Source: Leptospira perolatii (GTDB lineage Bacteria > Spirochaetota > Leptospiria > Leptospirales > Leptospiraceae). Taken from it: a DNA stretch of 64,000 bases. A program made the position numbers and the translations under genes. The DNA lies in contig NZ_NPDZ01000010.1 in the NCBI RefSeq assembly GCF_002811875.1, positions 1-64,000 on the forward strand, given 5' to 3'. Below the pieces are notes generated by a model. That model was not told the origin of the DNA. It did no database searches and saw nothing but the letters and a program-made list of their open reading frames with translations. Below, in pieces: positions 27,118-38,454 of the stretch (its first letter is position 1; each line of letters begins with the position of its first letter).

Positions 27118-29019
27118 TTAGCGTGACCGCCAAGCAGTCCAACCTTGCCACCATTTCGGGCCGCTAGCAGGACCTCCGCCGGTGTCAGCAGTTGCCAGGC
27201 CGGTTCCAGTAGACTTAGTGGTAAAGTCAGGCTTATCACCGAATCCACAAGTAGCGCTGATTCCACCGAGTGACTCGATTGGAAGCGCAGTAATATCGTC
27301 GGCAGAAGCTCCAGTACAGGTGCTTCCTGCGATATTATCGCTTTTTGCTTGTTCACTGTGAACAGATGCTGCAATCGTGCTGGTAGTTGCAGGATATCCT
27401 GCGCTTGCATCGCAATGAACGTTCTCAGAAAATCCGTAGATAACTCCTTCTGAGAAGGTTCCCGCCATACCTTCACGGTGACGCTCTCCAAAAGAGTTCG
27501 GAGCGTTAATACCGATCAGAGTATAGTTGGATACAGTTGGATGTGAGCAATCTGTGGTTCCGCCTAAGCAAGTAGCTCCGTATCCATTATGTGCTCCGTC
27601 CATTTCCATTCCGTGCGGATCTGTAGAAACCGATCCACCGCAAGCAGTTGGATATTTTACTGCGATGAGATTGCTTAGGGTTCCAGAGAAACCTTCGTCC
27701 ATGTCAAAGTCATCGTCCATGCCACCCGATCCAATCAGATATGTTCCAGTAAACGTAGAAGGAGCGATACCGCCTCCCCACCATTCATAGGAATCGTCCA
27801 AACCGCGGTGAGCTTGCACATAGTTATAAGTGGCAGAATTGACTGCGTAGTGGGAGAGCGAGTTTAACTCGTCACCAGGAGCAACCTCGTTACCCGCAAA
27901 CTCAACGATCGTGTATGCTAAGTTCAGGTTTACGTTTGTCCCACCTGCTTTTGGATAGGTTTCCGGACTTACTCCTTCTGTGGTTCCCGTTCCGGTCGCG
28001 CGTGTACCGCTACCACTACCTACGAAAACGATTCCACCCCAGTCTCCGGGGAATCTGGATCCTCTCGCTTGAGAAGAGGTAAAGCAAACAGGAGCGGCTG
28101 CAGTTCCTTGTGTGGTTAAGTTTCCTCCCACGAAGAAAATAGCAGATCCTCTTGTTCCATACACTACTGATCCAGCTGGAACAGTCAATGTTGCTCCACT
28201 TTTCACATAAACAACTCCGTCCAGAATTGTGGAAGGTCCGAGTGTTTTGTTAGAAGTAATTGTTCCAGAGAGAACCTCAGGAGCGGGAGCGTTGAAGCCA
28301 TCGCATACGGTTTCTCCTGCAGTCGGATTCGGGTTGAAATACTGTCCCTTGATTGCTGCTAAAACAGACTTGATTTGGATATTTACTGTAGTAGCACTTC
28401 CACCGTGTCCAGAAGCATCTGCTGTAATTTCAGGGCTTATTGCTACACTCGAAACAGTTACTTGGCTTAGAGAACCAGGATTGCTTTCGTCTACATTGAT
28501 CGCTAAGCTAAAAGTTGCAACGTCAGTATTGTAGTTTGCTACACTATCGCAAGTCGCGTTACAAGCACCAGCAACCGTAGTACTATCAATCGTAATGATC
28601 TTTCCGGTGTAAGTACCAGAAGGAACTCCCAAAAGATTGACAGAAACTCCGAAATCACCTGCGTCTTTGTTTGACTTGTTGCTGGATGGTGCTAAAGCTA
28701 CGGTAAAATCTGTAGCAACTACTTCTCCAGTTTCGGTATTCGTTAGTGTTACGTACATCGGTTTGTTTGTAACCAGATCCACACCGTTTGCCAAAGCAAT
28801 AGTATTGCTGGTTACTGTTGTTGATGTAGTATCAAGATTTCCGGTTTTAGTAACTTTCCCTGCAATGAATACGTTCGCTTCGAACTGGTTTGCGAGAACC
28901 AGGGCTGCGAGTACTGCGTTGTTATTTCCGCCACCTTTTCCTCCATCACAATTTCCCAACACTGCGGTTAGGGCAACTGCGGTAGAAAGAACGGAAAGGC
29001 GTTTCATATGCCTTTTCAT
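27118..29019 (-). CDS. Large predicted surface lipoprotein with right-handed beta-helix-like repeats (LipL48-like by context)
   Basis: This protein has 633 residues from ATG 29019, chosen because GGAGGAAGG lies nine bases upstream. The signal peptide ends TAVLGNC (Cys24), followed by a Gly/Asn-rich stretch. An Ig-like N-terminal half gives way to a repetitive region (~250-520) rich in Gly, Thr and Asp, with GDWGGIVFVG and DDDFDMDEGFSG, suggestive of a beta-helix. The C-terminus ends in Trp-rich GPKWWQGWTAWRSR. Similar proteins accompany TonB receptors in other bacteria, and in Leptospira the position corresponds to LipL48, though it is considerably larger than LipL48's nominal 48 kDa. A TTAC-repeat site precedes it. 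Confidence 0.8.
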   Translation of the reverse strand: MKRHMKRLSVLSTAVALTAVLGNCDGGKGGGNNNAVLAALVLANQFEANVFIAGKVTKTGNLDTTSTTVTSNTIALANGVDLVTNKPMYVTLTNTETGEVVATDFTVALAPSSNKSNKDAGDFGVSVNLLGVPSGTYTGKIITIDSTTVAGACNATCDSVANYNTDVATFSLAINVDESNPGSLSQVTVSSVAISPEITADASGHGGSATTVNIQIKSVLAAIKGQYFNPNPTAGETVCDGFNAPAPEVLSGTITSNKTLGPSTILDGVVYVKSGATLTVPAGSVVYGTRGSAIFFVGGNLTTQGTAAAPVCFTSSQARGSRFPGDWGGIVFVGSGSGTRATGTGTTEGVSPETYPKAGGTNVNLNLAYTIVEFAGNEVAPGDELNSLSHYAVNSATYNYVQAHRGLDDSYEWWGGGIAPSTFTGTYLIGSGGMDDDFDMDEGFSGTLSNLIAVKYPTACGGSVSTDPHGMEMDGAHNGYGATCLGGTTDCSHPTVSNYTLIGINAPNSFGERHREGMAGTFSEGVIYGFSENVHCDASAGYPATTSTIAASVHSEQAKSDNIAGSTCTGASADDITALPIESLGGISATCGFGDKPDFTTKSTGTGLATADTGGGPASGPKWWQGWTAWRSR

Positions 29020-29098
29020 ATTGAATTTCCTTCCTCCAACTTCGTCTAAAGTTTTCATCCGAAATGGTTTTTATTGGTTATACTATGTCCTGCGTCCG

Positions 29099-29125
29099 TT
29101 ACGTACTGATTACGTAACCGTTACC
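29099..29125. promoter_or_regulatory. 11-bp periodic TTAC repeats upstream of the large lipoprotein gene (site A)
   Basis: TTAC begins at 29099, 29110 and 29121, exactly 11 bp apart, 80 bp before the ATG at 29019. The first two units also form an inverted repeat, GTTACGTA (29098-29105) with TACGTAAC (29111-29118). Same arrangement as the site upstream of exbB; probably bound by the same regulator. Confidence 0.55.
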
Positions 29126-29131
29126 TTTTAC

Positions 29132-29440
29132 TCAAGGAAGTAGAAGAAATAGTAGTGCCATTCCTCCCATAATTCCGTAGTCTATATATCTTTGCTTAGC
29201 AGGGTAGTCCTCTTCTTCCTTTTGCTTCCAGGCTACATCCTTCTTTTCTACGGTAACGATAGTGCGATCGAATCCTCTCTTTGTTCCGTCCTCGTATTCC
29301 ACGATAACGCCTTGTTCTGTTTCCGAGGTTTTCACGTTTTCGATTACTTCGTTGGTTTTGTTATTTCTAACTGTATCCGCAAAAGATAATGCAGGTAGAA
29401 AGAGTAATGCGATGCATACGAGTGCTTTTCTTGTAATCAT
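29132..29440 (-). CDS. Small exported protein with C-terminal membrane anchor (hypothetical)
   Basis: This 102-residue protein has a clear signal peptide ([16 protein letters not shown], cleaved near residue 21). A soluble Lys/Glu-rich middle ([20 protein letters not shown]) precedes a hydrophobic C-terminal segment ([15 protein letters not shown]). I recognise no family. It heads the cluster of the large lipoprotein, small lipoprotein and receptor, so it may assist their export or assembly. A TTAC-repeat site at 29520-29534 lies about 80 bp upstream of its ATG. Confidence 0.75.
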   Translation of the reverse strand: MITRKALVCIALLFLPALSFADTVRNNKTNEVIENVKTSETEQGVIVEYEDGTKRGFDRTIVTVEKKDVAWKQKEEEDYPAKQRYIDYGIMGGMALLFLLLP

Positions 29441-29516
29441 AATGTAAAATTTCCTATTAAGCCTAGGTCCGTTCTTCCTTCTGATTTTATACTTCGCAAT
29501 CCGAATAAGGAAGGAA

Positions 29517-29541
29517 GTGTTACAAATCTGTTAAAATGAAC
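29517..29541. promoter_or_regulatory. 11-bp periodic TTAC/TTAA repeats upstream of the receptor cluster (site C)
   Basis: TTAC at 29520 and TTAA at 29531 are 11 bp apart, within GTGTTACAAATCTGTTAAAA (29517-29536), 77 bp before the ATG at 29440. It resembles a Pho-box-like direct repeat. Only two units are clear. Confidence 0.4.
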
Positions 29542-29687
29542 GGTAGGAATTTTTGTATTCCCTGGGGAAATTCGAGTGAATCACCTTAGTTTGAGGAGAT
29601 TATTACAAATTGAAGCGGATGAATAGAAACGTAATATATTCGCGAAATTTAATGAATCAAAACTTAAGAGTAAAAAAACGTTATCTC

Positions 29688-31418
29688 CTAACGAACCGAA
29701 AATTGCGCGAGGTTGAGTAGTGAGGTAGGTTTGCTAAAATAAAACCCCTGTGCTTCGTCGCAGCCTATATCTCTAATTTTATTGAGCTGTTCTTCGGTTT
29801 CTACACCTTCTGCGATTAGCCTAAATCCAAGGCTTTTGCCAAGGGCTACAATGGTTTTCGAAATGGACAAAGAGTTGGGATCCGTTACTATTCTTTCTAC
29901 AAAGCTATGATCTATCTTTAAAGAACGGATTGGTAGCTGAGATAAGTGTGAGAGGCTTGAATAGCCGGTTCCGAAATCGTCCAGTGCGATAGAAATTCCC
30001 CAGGAACGCAATTCTTCCAGAATATCCAAGGTCCGATTCAAGTTAGAAATCAGCGCGGATTCGGTGATTTCTAGTTCCAATTCGCCGATTCTGTTTCCGT
30101 AGGTTTCGACGCATTTCAAAATCTTTTTCGGCAACTTTCTATCTTCCAGTTGTTTCGGTGCTATGTTTATTGCCATTCGTATAGAAGGATGTCCAAGTTT
30201 TTTCCATTCTTGCAAATCACGCATTGCCGTTTCCAGAACCCACAGCCCTAACTCTTGGATTAGTCCTGTTTCCTCGGCTATCGCTAAAAAGGAATTGGGA
30301 GCGAGCAGACCCAGGGTTGGATGAAGCCATCGAATCAGCGCTTCCACAGAAACAATCTTACCGTCCTGCAAACTGACTCTAGGTTGGTATTGAAGATAGA
30401 ATTCTGAATTACTAATGGCTCTTTCTAAGTGCTTTCCGATCAGATATTTCTCTTCCATTTTGTTCCTTAGCTCCGGAGAAAGCAGGGAAGGCGAATGGAA
30501 TATAGAACCTTTACTTTGAGAAATTTGTGCTTCAGATTTTTGTAATAGAACTTCTGCACTTTTCGCGTCAAACGGATACACTGCCATCCCGGCGCGACTA
30601 GAGGCAGTAATGATTGTAGAATCCAAGTTAAAGGCTTGATTTTCGATTTTTTCGATTTCGTCGGACCAATTCTCCAGTTCGAAATGATGAGACTGTTCGG
30701 AAGGAGGGATAAAAAAGGAAAGTTGGTCTTCTTCGGTTCGAGAGAGTATGGTATTTGCAGGCAACTTTGCTCGTAAAAGGTTCGAGATATTCTTTATAAA
30801 GAATTCCTTATGTTTAGATCCCAATCCTTCCGGATTCCAGTTTAAGAATTTAATACAAAATACAGGGATATAGAGTGAAGATTTTTTCTCTCTAATTTCT
30901 GAAATCGAGTGAGAAAGTTTTTCGATAAACAAATTGCGATTCGGTAGACCGGTTTCAGAATCGTAGTTTTCCAAATGCTTGCTAATTCCTTCGTTGATGC
31001 GCATCAATAAGGAAATGTTGAAATTCAACTGACCGAGTTCGTCTTCGGTGGTAGAAGGAAGTTCAGCGACGATCGAGTTTTTTAAATATTTGTCCAGTGT
31101 CTCGTTTGCTTTTGAAACCGAGGAAAGCATTCTTCGAATTAGAACGAAGGTACTCGAGTAGCAGAAGAAAAGAGCGATGAGCGGATAGATCAGGACAAAC
31201 GCCGACTCGAATATAGTTTTTCCCGAGAAAGGATAAACATAAATGATCACTAAGGCAGACGGAATCAACGCCCCAAGTACGATTGCAGTCACTACTTTTG
31301 AGTACAATGTTCTCAGTACTTTGGACTTATGAAGGAACGGATGGTTTTTTGGTTCCAATTCGTCCATTTGTGTCTGAGTGAATAGACGAATCGATTTTTG
31401 ATCTCTTTGCGTTCGCAT
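29688..31418 (-). CDS. GGDEF(degenerate)-EAL domain protein, probable c-di-GMP phosphodiesterase
   Basis: This 576-residue protein has two N-terminal membrane helices (about 42-62 and 70-95) and a linker. A GGDEF-like domain (~150-305) carries SRTEEDQ in place of the GGDEF motif, so it cannot synthesise c-di-GMP. The EAL domain (~325-570) has the catalytic signature intact: EALIRW (Glu359), NIAPKQL, ELEITESAL, ALDDFGTGYSS (Asp480, Asp481), LKIDHSFV and AEGVETEEQ. It should hydrolyse c-di-GMP at the membrane. It is transcribed alone, away from the TetR-alkB pair. Confidence 0.92.
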   Translation of the reverse strand: MRTQRDQKSIRLFTQTQMDELEPKNHPFLHKSKVLRTLYSKVVTAIVLGALIPSALVIIYVYPFSGKTIFESAFVLIYPLIALFFCYSSTFVLIRRMLSSVSKANETLDKYLKNSIVAELPSTTEDELGQLNFNISLLMRINEGISKHLENYDSETGLPNRNLFIEKLSHSISEIREKKSSLYIPVFCIKFLNWNPEGLGSKHKEFFIKNISNLLRAKLPANTILSRTEEDQLSFFIPPSEQSHHFELENWSDEIEKIENQAFNLDSTIITASSRAGMAVYPFDAKSAEVLLQKSEAQISQSKGSIFHSPSLLSPELRNKMEEKYLIGKHLERAISNSEFYLQYQPRVSLQDGKIVSVEALIRWLHPTLGLLAPNSFLAIAEETGLIQELGLWVLETAMRDLQEWKKLGHPSIRMAINIAPKQLEDRKLPKKILKCVETYGNRIGELELEITESALISNLNRTLDILEELRSWGISIALDDFGTGYSSLSHLSQLPIRSLKIDHSFVERIVTDPNSLSISKTIVALGKSLGFRLIAEGVETEEQLNKIRDIGCDEAQGFYFSKPTSLLNLAQFSVR

Positions 31419-31996
31419 AACAGTTTTAAATTTAATAGAAACAATTCTCTGGAAATTATTTGCGCCACTTCATTGTTAAACGAAATGCCTTGTGACTAAG
31501 ACAAAAGACTTAGAGTGCGCTTTGTTTTGTATACATCTATCGTACACATTGTAGCCGAATTTTATCGGTAGCAGTTCAGTCTGAGTGCCACTTGGCTTCG
31601 AGTCGTAGTGCAACTCCGGATGTGTTATCGAGGCTATCCGTGAATTTCTTTTGAGACATAGGAAGTTGGATTCGATAGGATTTAGAATAAAAACTGAATA
31701 AATTTTGTGTCAATTCCAAGGAAATTTCTTGCTAGGACCAGATTCCTCATGCTATTCCAAGCTGGCCTGATCTGGTAGGAACTCTTCCCAATACATTCGA
31801 ATCACGAAAAAGATTCCTTTGGAAAGGAGTGGTTGTGTAATTCCTACGCTTATCAGGAAAATCTGTAGCGTTCGTTCCATTTGCAAGTTTTGGAAAAAAG
31901 TTTCTCCTGGAGTACTTTTTTCTCTTGCAGAATTCGGACTGTCTTTGAATATAAATCAAACGTTCGAAATAAAAACGATGCTTCGAAATCGGAGAA
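31419..31996. other. Intergenic region between EAL gene and TetR gene
   Basis: About 580 bases hold promoter regions for two divergent transcripts. The only repeat of note is a direct repeat of TTCGAAAT at 31963-31970 and 31982-31989, 19 bp apart, just before the TetR start, a possible operator. No ORF with a credible start or RNA gene is seen. Confidence 0.5.
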
Positions 31997-32602
31997 ATGG
32001 CCGTGCCGAAAATCGTAGATCATGAGAAAGTGAAGGAGGAATTGCTGCGTCCTTGTCTTAGGCTATTCGCAGAGAAAGGGTATGCAGCGGTTACCATGAG
32101 AGAAATTTCCCGGGAACTTTGCGTTTCCACTGGAACACTGTATCACTACTTTCCGACGAAGGAGTTCCTGTTTGAAGAAGTGGCTAGATTTGTGGTCCAG
32201 GAGGATGTGAGGGAACTCCGAGAATTTCAGGCAGAAATGCGGAATACAAACTCGCTGGAGCAACTGAAATCACTCTTTGAATTCGCCGAAAATAGAGAAG
32301 AGCATTTTAGAGATATGATTTTGCTTGCTTGCGATGTTTACCGGCATGATTCCTTGAAAGACGAGTCCAGAATTTTGGAAGAATGCTCTAAGATTTATCG
32401 GGAATCGATCCGAGCGCATCTTGGAATTGGAAGCAAAGATCTGGAAAATATGTTTTTCGGAATTTTGATCGGTACAGTATTTCAAAGGATGCTTGAAACC
32501 AGAATTGTGGATTTCAGGAGTACGTTCCACATTCTGCATTCTCTTTGGCCTCTTATGACCAATATCAATCTTTTCGAACCTTCGAGTAAAGCGGAGAACT
32601 AG
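31997..32602 (+). CDS. TetR/AcrR family transcriptional regulator
   Basis: This 201-residue regulator has a TetR helix-turn-helix at about 17-63 (AAVTMREISRELCVSTGTLY, then HYFPTKEFLFEEV). The C-terminal ligand domain is unlike that of the regulator at 746. The next gene, 55 bp downstream, encodes an alkane hydroxylase on the same strand, so the pair probably forms one unit in which the TetR protein senses an alkane, fatty acid or related lipid. A direct repeat of TTCGAAAT lies immediately upstream. Start at 31997 fits the family's usual N-terminus. Confidence 0.9.
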   Translation: MAVPKIVDHEKVKEELLRPCLRLFAEKGYAAVTMREISRELCVSTGTLYHYFPTKEFLFEEVARFVVQEDVRELREFQAEMRNTNSLEQLKSLFEFAENREEHFRDMILLACDVYRHDSLKDESRILEECSKIYRESIRAHLGIGSKDLENMFFGILIGTVFQRMLETRIVDFRSTFHILHSLWPLMTNINLFEPSSKAEN

Positions 32603-32657
32603 GAAGAGAAAGTTTTCCCCGACTTCGCCTTTGCGATCGAAGAAGGAGAATGATGAG

Positions 32658-33740
32658 ATGAGTAAGTTAAAAAAATATAGTTTCCTAATCGCATTTCTTG
32701 TGCCTGCGGTAGCAGTCCTTGGATACTATTTAGGCGGAAATTTTAATTTTCTGACGGTCGGTATTGTGTTTGGTATATTACCGATTCTTGATGTATTTAT
32801 AGGAGCGGATTCTTCGAATCCAGACGAGTCCTTAGTAGGAGCTCTTCAGAATGAATTTTACTTTAGATTCGTTACTTATGTATGGGCATGGGTTCAGCTT
32901 GGCCTGATACTTTGGGCTTTATGGCAGGTTCAGACGAACAGCTTAGGTTGGCTGGAATGGGTAGCCTTCGGACTCTCTATCGGCATTACCACTGGTGGAA
33001 TCGGAATCACAGTTGCACATGAACTCGGTCACAAAAACAGCAAAATAGAGCAGTTCTATTCGAAATGCATCTTAGTAACTGTCTGCTACATGCATTTTTT
33101 CATAGAGCACAATAGAGGACATCATGTAAATGTCTCTACCTTCGAAGATCCCGCGACGAGCAGAAAAGGGGAATCCTTTTTTCGATTTTATCCAAGGACC
33201 TTATTGGGAAGCCTTTCTAATTCATGGAATTTGGAAAAGAAAAGGCTCGCAAAGCAAGGTTTAGGTGTTTGGACATTTAAAAATGAATTCTTACTTTCTT
33301 TATTGTTTCCCGCTCTATTCATAGGTTCTATTTTAAGTTTTTTTACTACTCTCACAGGTCAGTTTAAGTGGGAGGTCCTTCTTTTCTTTTTGTTTCAGAG
33401 TTGGATTGCGTTCACTTTGTTGGAGCTAGTAAATTATATCGAGCATTATGGGCTTAAAAGAAGGGAAGTCTCTCCCGGAAAATTCGAAAAGGTTCTTCCG
33501 ATCCATTCTTGGAATCAAAACTTTGCTTTGTCTAATGCGTTTCTTTTTCAGTTACAGAGACATTCCGATCATCACGCAAACGCAGGAAGGCGTTATTCCG
33601 CATTGCGGCATTTTGAAGAAAGCCCGCAGCTTCCATTTGGATATGAGATCATGGTTCTGATTGCTTTGATTCCCGCTCTTTGGTTCAAAGTAATGGATAG
33701 CAGGCTGGAAGCCTGGGAAAAGAGTAACTACAGTTTGTAG
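32658..33740 (+). CDS. alkB: Alkane 1-monooxygenase (AlkB-type, non-heme diiron)
   Basis: From ATG 32658, preceded by GAAGGAG, the protein has 360 residues. An upstream TTG at 32631 is rejected. About six membrane helices surround the eight-histidine diiron site: HELGH (121-125), EHNRGHH (150-156), NYIEHYG (259-265) and LQRHSDHH (299-306). All known motifs of the AlkB family are intact, so it should hydroxylate medium or long alkanes, or related alkyl chains, at the cytoplasmic membrane using rubredoxin or a ferredoxin as electron donor. No rubredoxin gene is next to it. The TetR gene just upstream is likely its regulator. The stop codon lies inside a palindromic repeat. Confidence 0.9.
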   Translation: MSKLKKYSFLIAFLVPAVAVLGYYLGGNFNFLTVGIVFGILPILDVFIGADSSNPDESLVGALQNEFYFRFVTYVWAWVQLGLILWALWQVQTNSLGWLEWVAFGLSIGITTGGIGITVAHELGHKNSKIEQFYSKCILVTVCYMHFFIEHNRGHHVNVSTFEDPATSRKGESFFRFYPRTLLGSLSNSWNLEKKRLAKQGLGVWTFKNEFLLSLLFPALFIGSILSFFTTLTGQFKWEVLLFFLFQSWIAFTLLELVNYIEHYGLKRREVSPGKFEKVLPIHSWNQNFALSNAFLFQLQRHSDHHANAGRRYSALRHFEESPQLPFGYEIMVLIALIPALWFKVMDSRLEAWEKSNYSL

Positions 33741-33753
33741 GAGCTCCTACAAA
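33734..33753. repeat. Palindromic repeat, copy 1 (TGTAGGAGCTCCTACA)
   Basis: The palindrome TTTGTAGGAGCTCCTACAAA covers the alkB stop codon (TAG at 33738-33740). The 16-base core recurs at 52968-52983 and 53759-53774. It probably functions as a transcription terminator or belongs to a dispersed element. Confidence 0.8.
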
Positions 33754-33805
33754 GATCTGGCTCGGATTTTCCACTTGATAAAAAGGAGGTTTTATGGTAT
33801 TGGGA

Positions 33806-33868
33806 TCCCGCGGGTTTCCCACGAGCCACTCCCCCCACCCAATACAGGGCGGGGGCTCCCCACTTCTT
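33806..33868 (-). repeat. GC-rich intergenic repeat, copy 1 (minus orientation)
   Basis: On the minus strand this block reads GCCCCCGCCCTGTATTGGGT followed by GGGGGG and later CCCGCGGG. It aligns with the plus-strand blocks at 52869-52923 and 53647-53708 and, like them, has the TGTAGGAGCTCCTACA palindrome on its 3' side (here at 33753-33734). It is less well conserved than the other two copies. Confidence 0.6.
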
Positions 33869-33895
33869 TTTCGGAACCAGTATTCCTTCTTGGCG

Positions 33896-36421
<2,526 letters not shown>

Positions 36422-36492
36422 TCTATTAAAATTTTTTAATCAAACCTTTTGCTTCGAAACGAATTCCTAACTGCGATTTATGGGATTGGATT

Positions 36493-37752
36493 TTAACCGG
36501 TAATATCCTTTAAATGCAATTTTCTTAATCTAGGAGCGATGCCCCCGACAAATAAAACTGTGAGCAAAGTCATTGCACCTCCGAAAACGACCGATGGAAC
36601 GAGGCCCATCCATTCTGCTACCACACCGGACTCGAATGCTCCGATTTCGTTAGAAGATCCGATAAATATGCTATTTACCGCCGAAACCCTTCCTCTCATA
36701 TGCTCGGGCGTATACATTTGCACGATCGTATGCCGAATTACTACGCTAACCATATCGAAGGCCCCGCTCAAAACCAGTGCCAATGCAGAAAGATAGAAAT
36801 TTTGGGAAATTGCAAACACAATCATACTCAATCCGAATCCAAATACGCAGCCAAGGAGTAAGACTCCAGAATCTTTTTTGGGAGGATTGGCCGCAATAAA
36901 GAGTGCGCATAGTACTGCCCCGAGAGCAGGCGACATTCTCAGAATTCCGTATCCTTGCGGTCCCAAATTTAGGATTTCTTGAGAGAAAGCGGGGAGAAGA
37001 GCCATCGCGCCTCCGAATAAAACAGCAAACAGGTCGAGGCTAATTGCTCCGAGAATGATTTGGTGACCGAATACAAATTTCCAGCCTGAAGCCAAGCTCT
37101 CAATCATCGATTCCTTGGGTCCTTGCTCCGGTAAAGGTTTTCCGGGAACAAGAACGAGCAGGCCTAATGCTAAAACCATCAATGATAAATCCGTAAAGTA
37201 GGCTGCTTGGATTCCTAAGAAACCTATGAGATATCCTCCCAAGAAAGGACCCAAAACTGCAGAAGTCTGCCAAACGATACCGCTCCAGGTAGCAGCATTT
37301 GGAAATACTTCTTTTGGAACCAATTGTGTCTGAAATGCAGCCACGCTCGGGCTCAAGAATCCTCTGGCAATCCCGGATAAAAAGATAACGGAATAAACCG
37401 GAAAGGCTTTATACGTTTCTATAATCCAAGAAAACTGCGGAAGTGTATAACAAAAAAGGAATAAAGAACAGAGGGTCAGCAGTCCGAGTGAAAAAAAGAT
37501 GACTCTTTTTCTCGGAATACTATCCACTACCAATCCTGAAAAAAAGGATACTGCAATCGATGGAATCGCTTCCGTTAGCCCAATTAATCCAAGGCTAAGT
37601 TTATCTCCGGTGATCTGATAGATTTGCCAGAACACGATCGTGGATTGCAGAACGAATGAGATCGTGATCAACATTTTTCCTAATAGAAAAGTTCTGAATT
37701 CCGGAATCGCAAGAGATTCGAAAGGTTTTTTAGAAAAAGAGAATTTTCTCAT
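36493..37752 (-). CDS. MFS transporter (12-helix)
   Basis: This 419-residue protein has twelve predicted membrane helices and the loop motif [14 protein letters not shown] (~74-87), the MFS signature between helices 2 and 3. Similarity looks closest to the enterobactin-exporter/EntS-like (MFS_3) group, but the substrate is not evident. The start at 37752 follows directly on the NUDIX gene (9 bp), so the two could be cotranscribed. It would export or import a small molecule through the inner membrane. Confidence 0.87.
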   Translation of the reverse strand: MRKFSFSKKPFESLAIPEFRTFLLGKMLITISFVLQSTIVFWQIYQITGDKLSLGLIGLTEAIPSIAVSFFSGLVVDSIPRKRVIFFSLGLLTLCSLFLFCYTLPQFSWIIETYKAFPVYSVIFLSGIARGFLSPSVAAFQTQLVPKEVFPNAATWSGIVWQTSAVLGPFLGGYLIGFLGIQAAYFTDLSLMVLALGLLVLVPGKPLPEQGPKESMIESLASGWKFVFGHQIILGAISLDLFAVLFGGAMALLPAFSQEILNLGPQGYGILRMSPALGAVLCALFIAANPPKKDSGVLLLGCVFGFGLSMIVFAISQNFYLSALALVLSGAFDMVSVVIRHTIVQMYTPEHMRGRVSAVNSIFIGSSNEIGAFESGVVAEWMGLVPSVVFGGAMTLLTVLFVGGIAPRLRKLHLKDITG

Positions 37753-37761
37753 TAAGCAGTC

Positions 37762-38352
37762 CTAATTTATTTTTGTTTTTGTAAGCGGATATTTTAGAAA
37801 GTACATCCCTAACGCGGCGACCATCATCCCATGGTGCAAGAGCTGTTTTTCGATCAAAGAGGGGACCTTCTCGAGAGGATAAGTGAAAACTCTTATTTGT
37901 TCGCTATCATCCAATTCTCGAATTCCGGTGGAGCGAACATTTTTTGCGATGAAAGTATGACACCAGTTGTTAAATACCGCCGGATTTCCTGAAACCTTTC
38001 CTAAAAATTCCCAGTCGTCGGAGACGAAGCCGGTCTCTTCCTTCAGCTCAGCTTGTGCAGATTCTAAGATTCCGGATTTGTCCGCAATTCCACCAGGAAT
38101 CTCCAAAGAATATCTGTGCAATCCGTGACGGTACTGGTCGATCAGAATGATTTCGTTTTCTGGAGTAAGCGCGATCACATTCACCCAATCCTTGGATTGC
38201 AGATGAAAAAAATCTTTAGAAACTGCTCCATCCGGAGATTCGGTGTGATTCGCGACTAACTTGAAAATCGGGGTTTCATTTAGGATTCTGGGGTTGCTTT
38301 GCTTCCAAAGTCCTTGTTCAGGGCGGTATTTCTCTGGATCGAATGTTTCCAT
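37762..38352 (-). CDS. NUDIX hydrolase (ADP-ribose pyrophosphatase-like)
   Basis: From ATG 38352, with GGAGGAA eight bases upstream, the protein has 196 residues; the longer frame to 38448 has no such signal. The NUDIX box is recognisable as [20 protein letters not shown] (followed by TGF), but it departs from consensus: the first Glu is Ser and the Arg of REUxEE is Ala. The metal-binding Glu residues of ELKEE remain, so activity is plausible. It resembles ADP-ribose pyrophosphatases, which cleave sugar nucleotides. It is transcribed away from the helicase gene, with overlapping divergent promoter regions. Confidence 0.85.
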   Translation of the reverse strand: METFDPEKYRPEQGLWKQSNPRILNETPIFKLVANHTESPDGAVSKDFFHLQSKDWVNVIALTPENEIILIDQYRHGLHRYSLEIPGGIADKSGILESAQAELKEETGFVSDDWEFLGKVSGNPAVFNNWCHTFIAKNVRSTGIRELDDSEQIRVFTYPLEKVPSLIEKQLLHHGMMVAALGMYFLKYPLTKTKIN

Positions 38353-38413
38353 AAGGTTGATTCCTCCAAGATGTGGAAGGTGTTCCTTCCTGCAAACCTT
38401 TGCCTGTACGAGG

Positions 38414-38442
38414 TTGACAGTACAGTAAAAGCGCGAATTATG
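38414..38442 (+). promoter_or_regulatory. Putative promoter of the helicase operon
   Basis: TTGACA (38414-38419) and an A/T-rich -10 AATTAT (38436-38441) are spaced by 16 bp. A start near 38449 would put the RNA 5' end close to ATG 38455, supporting that codon and a near-leaderless mRNA. Confidence 0.5.
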
Positions 38443-38454
38443 TCCCATGTTTCC

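Noticed and set aside
28637..29143. 168-codon plus-strand ORF opposite the large lipoprotein
   Set aside because: Antisense shadow; the minus strand carries a lipoprotein with a good ribosome binding site.
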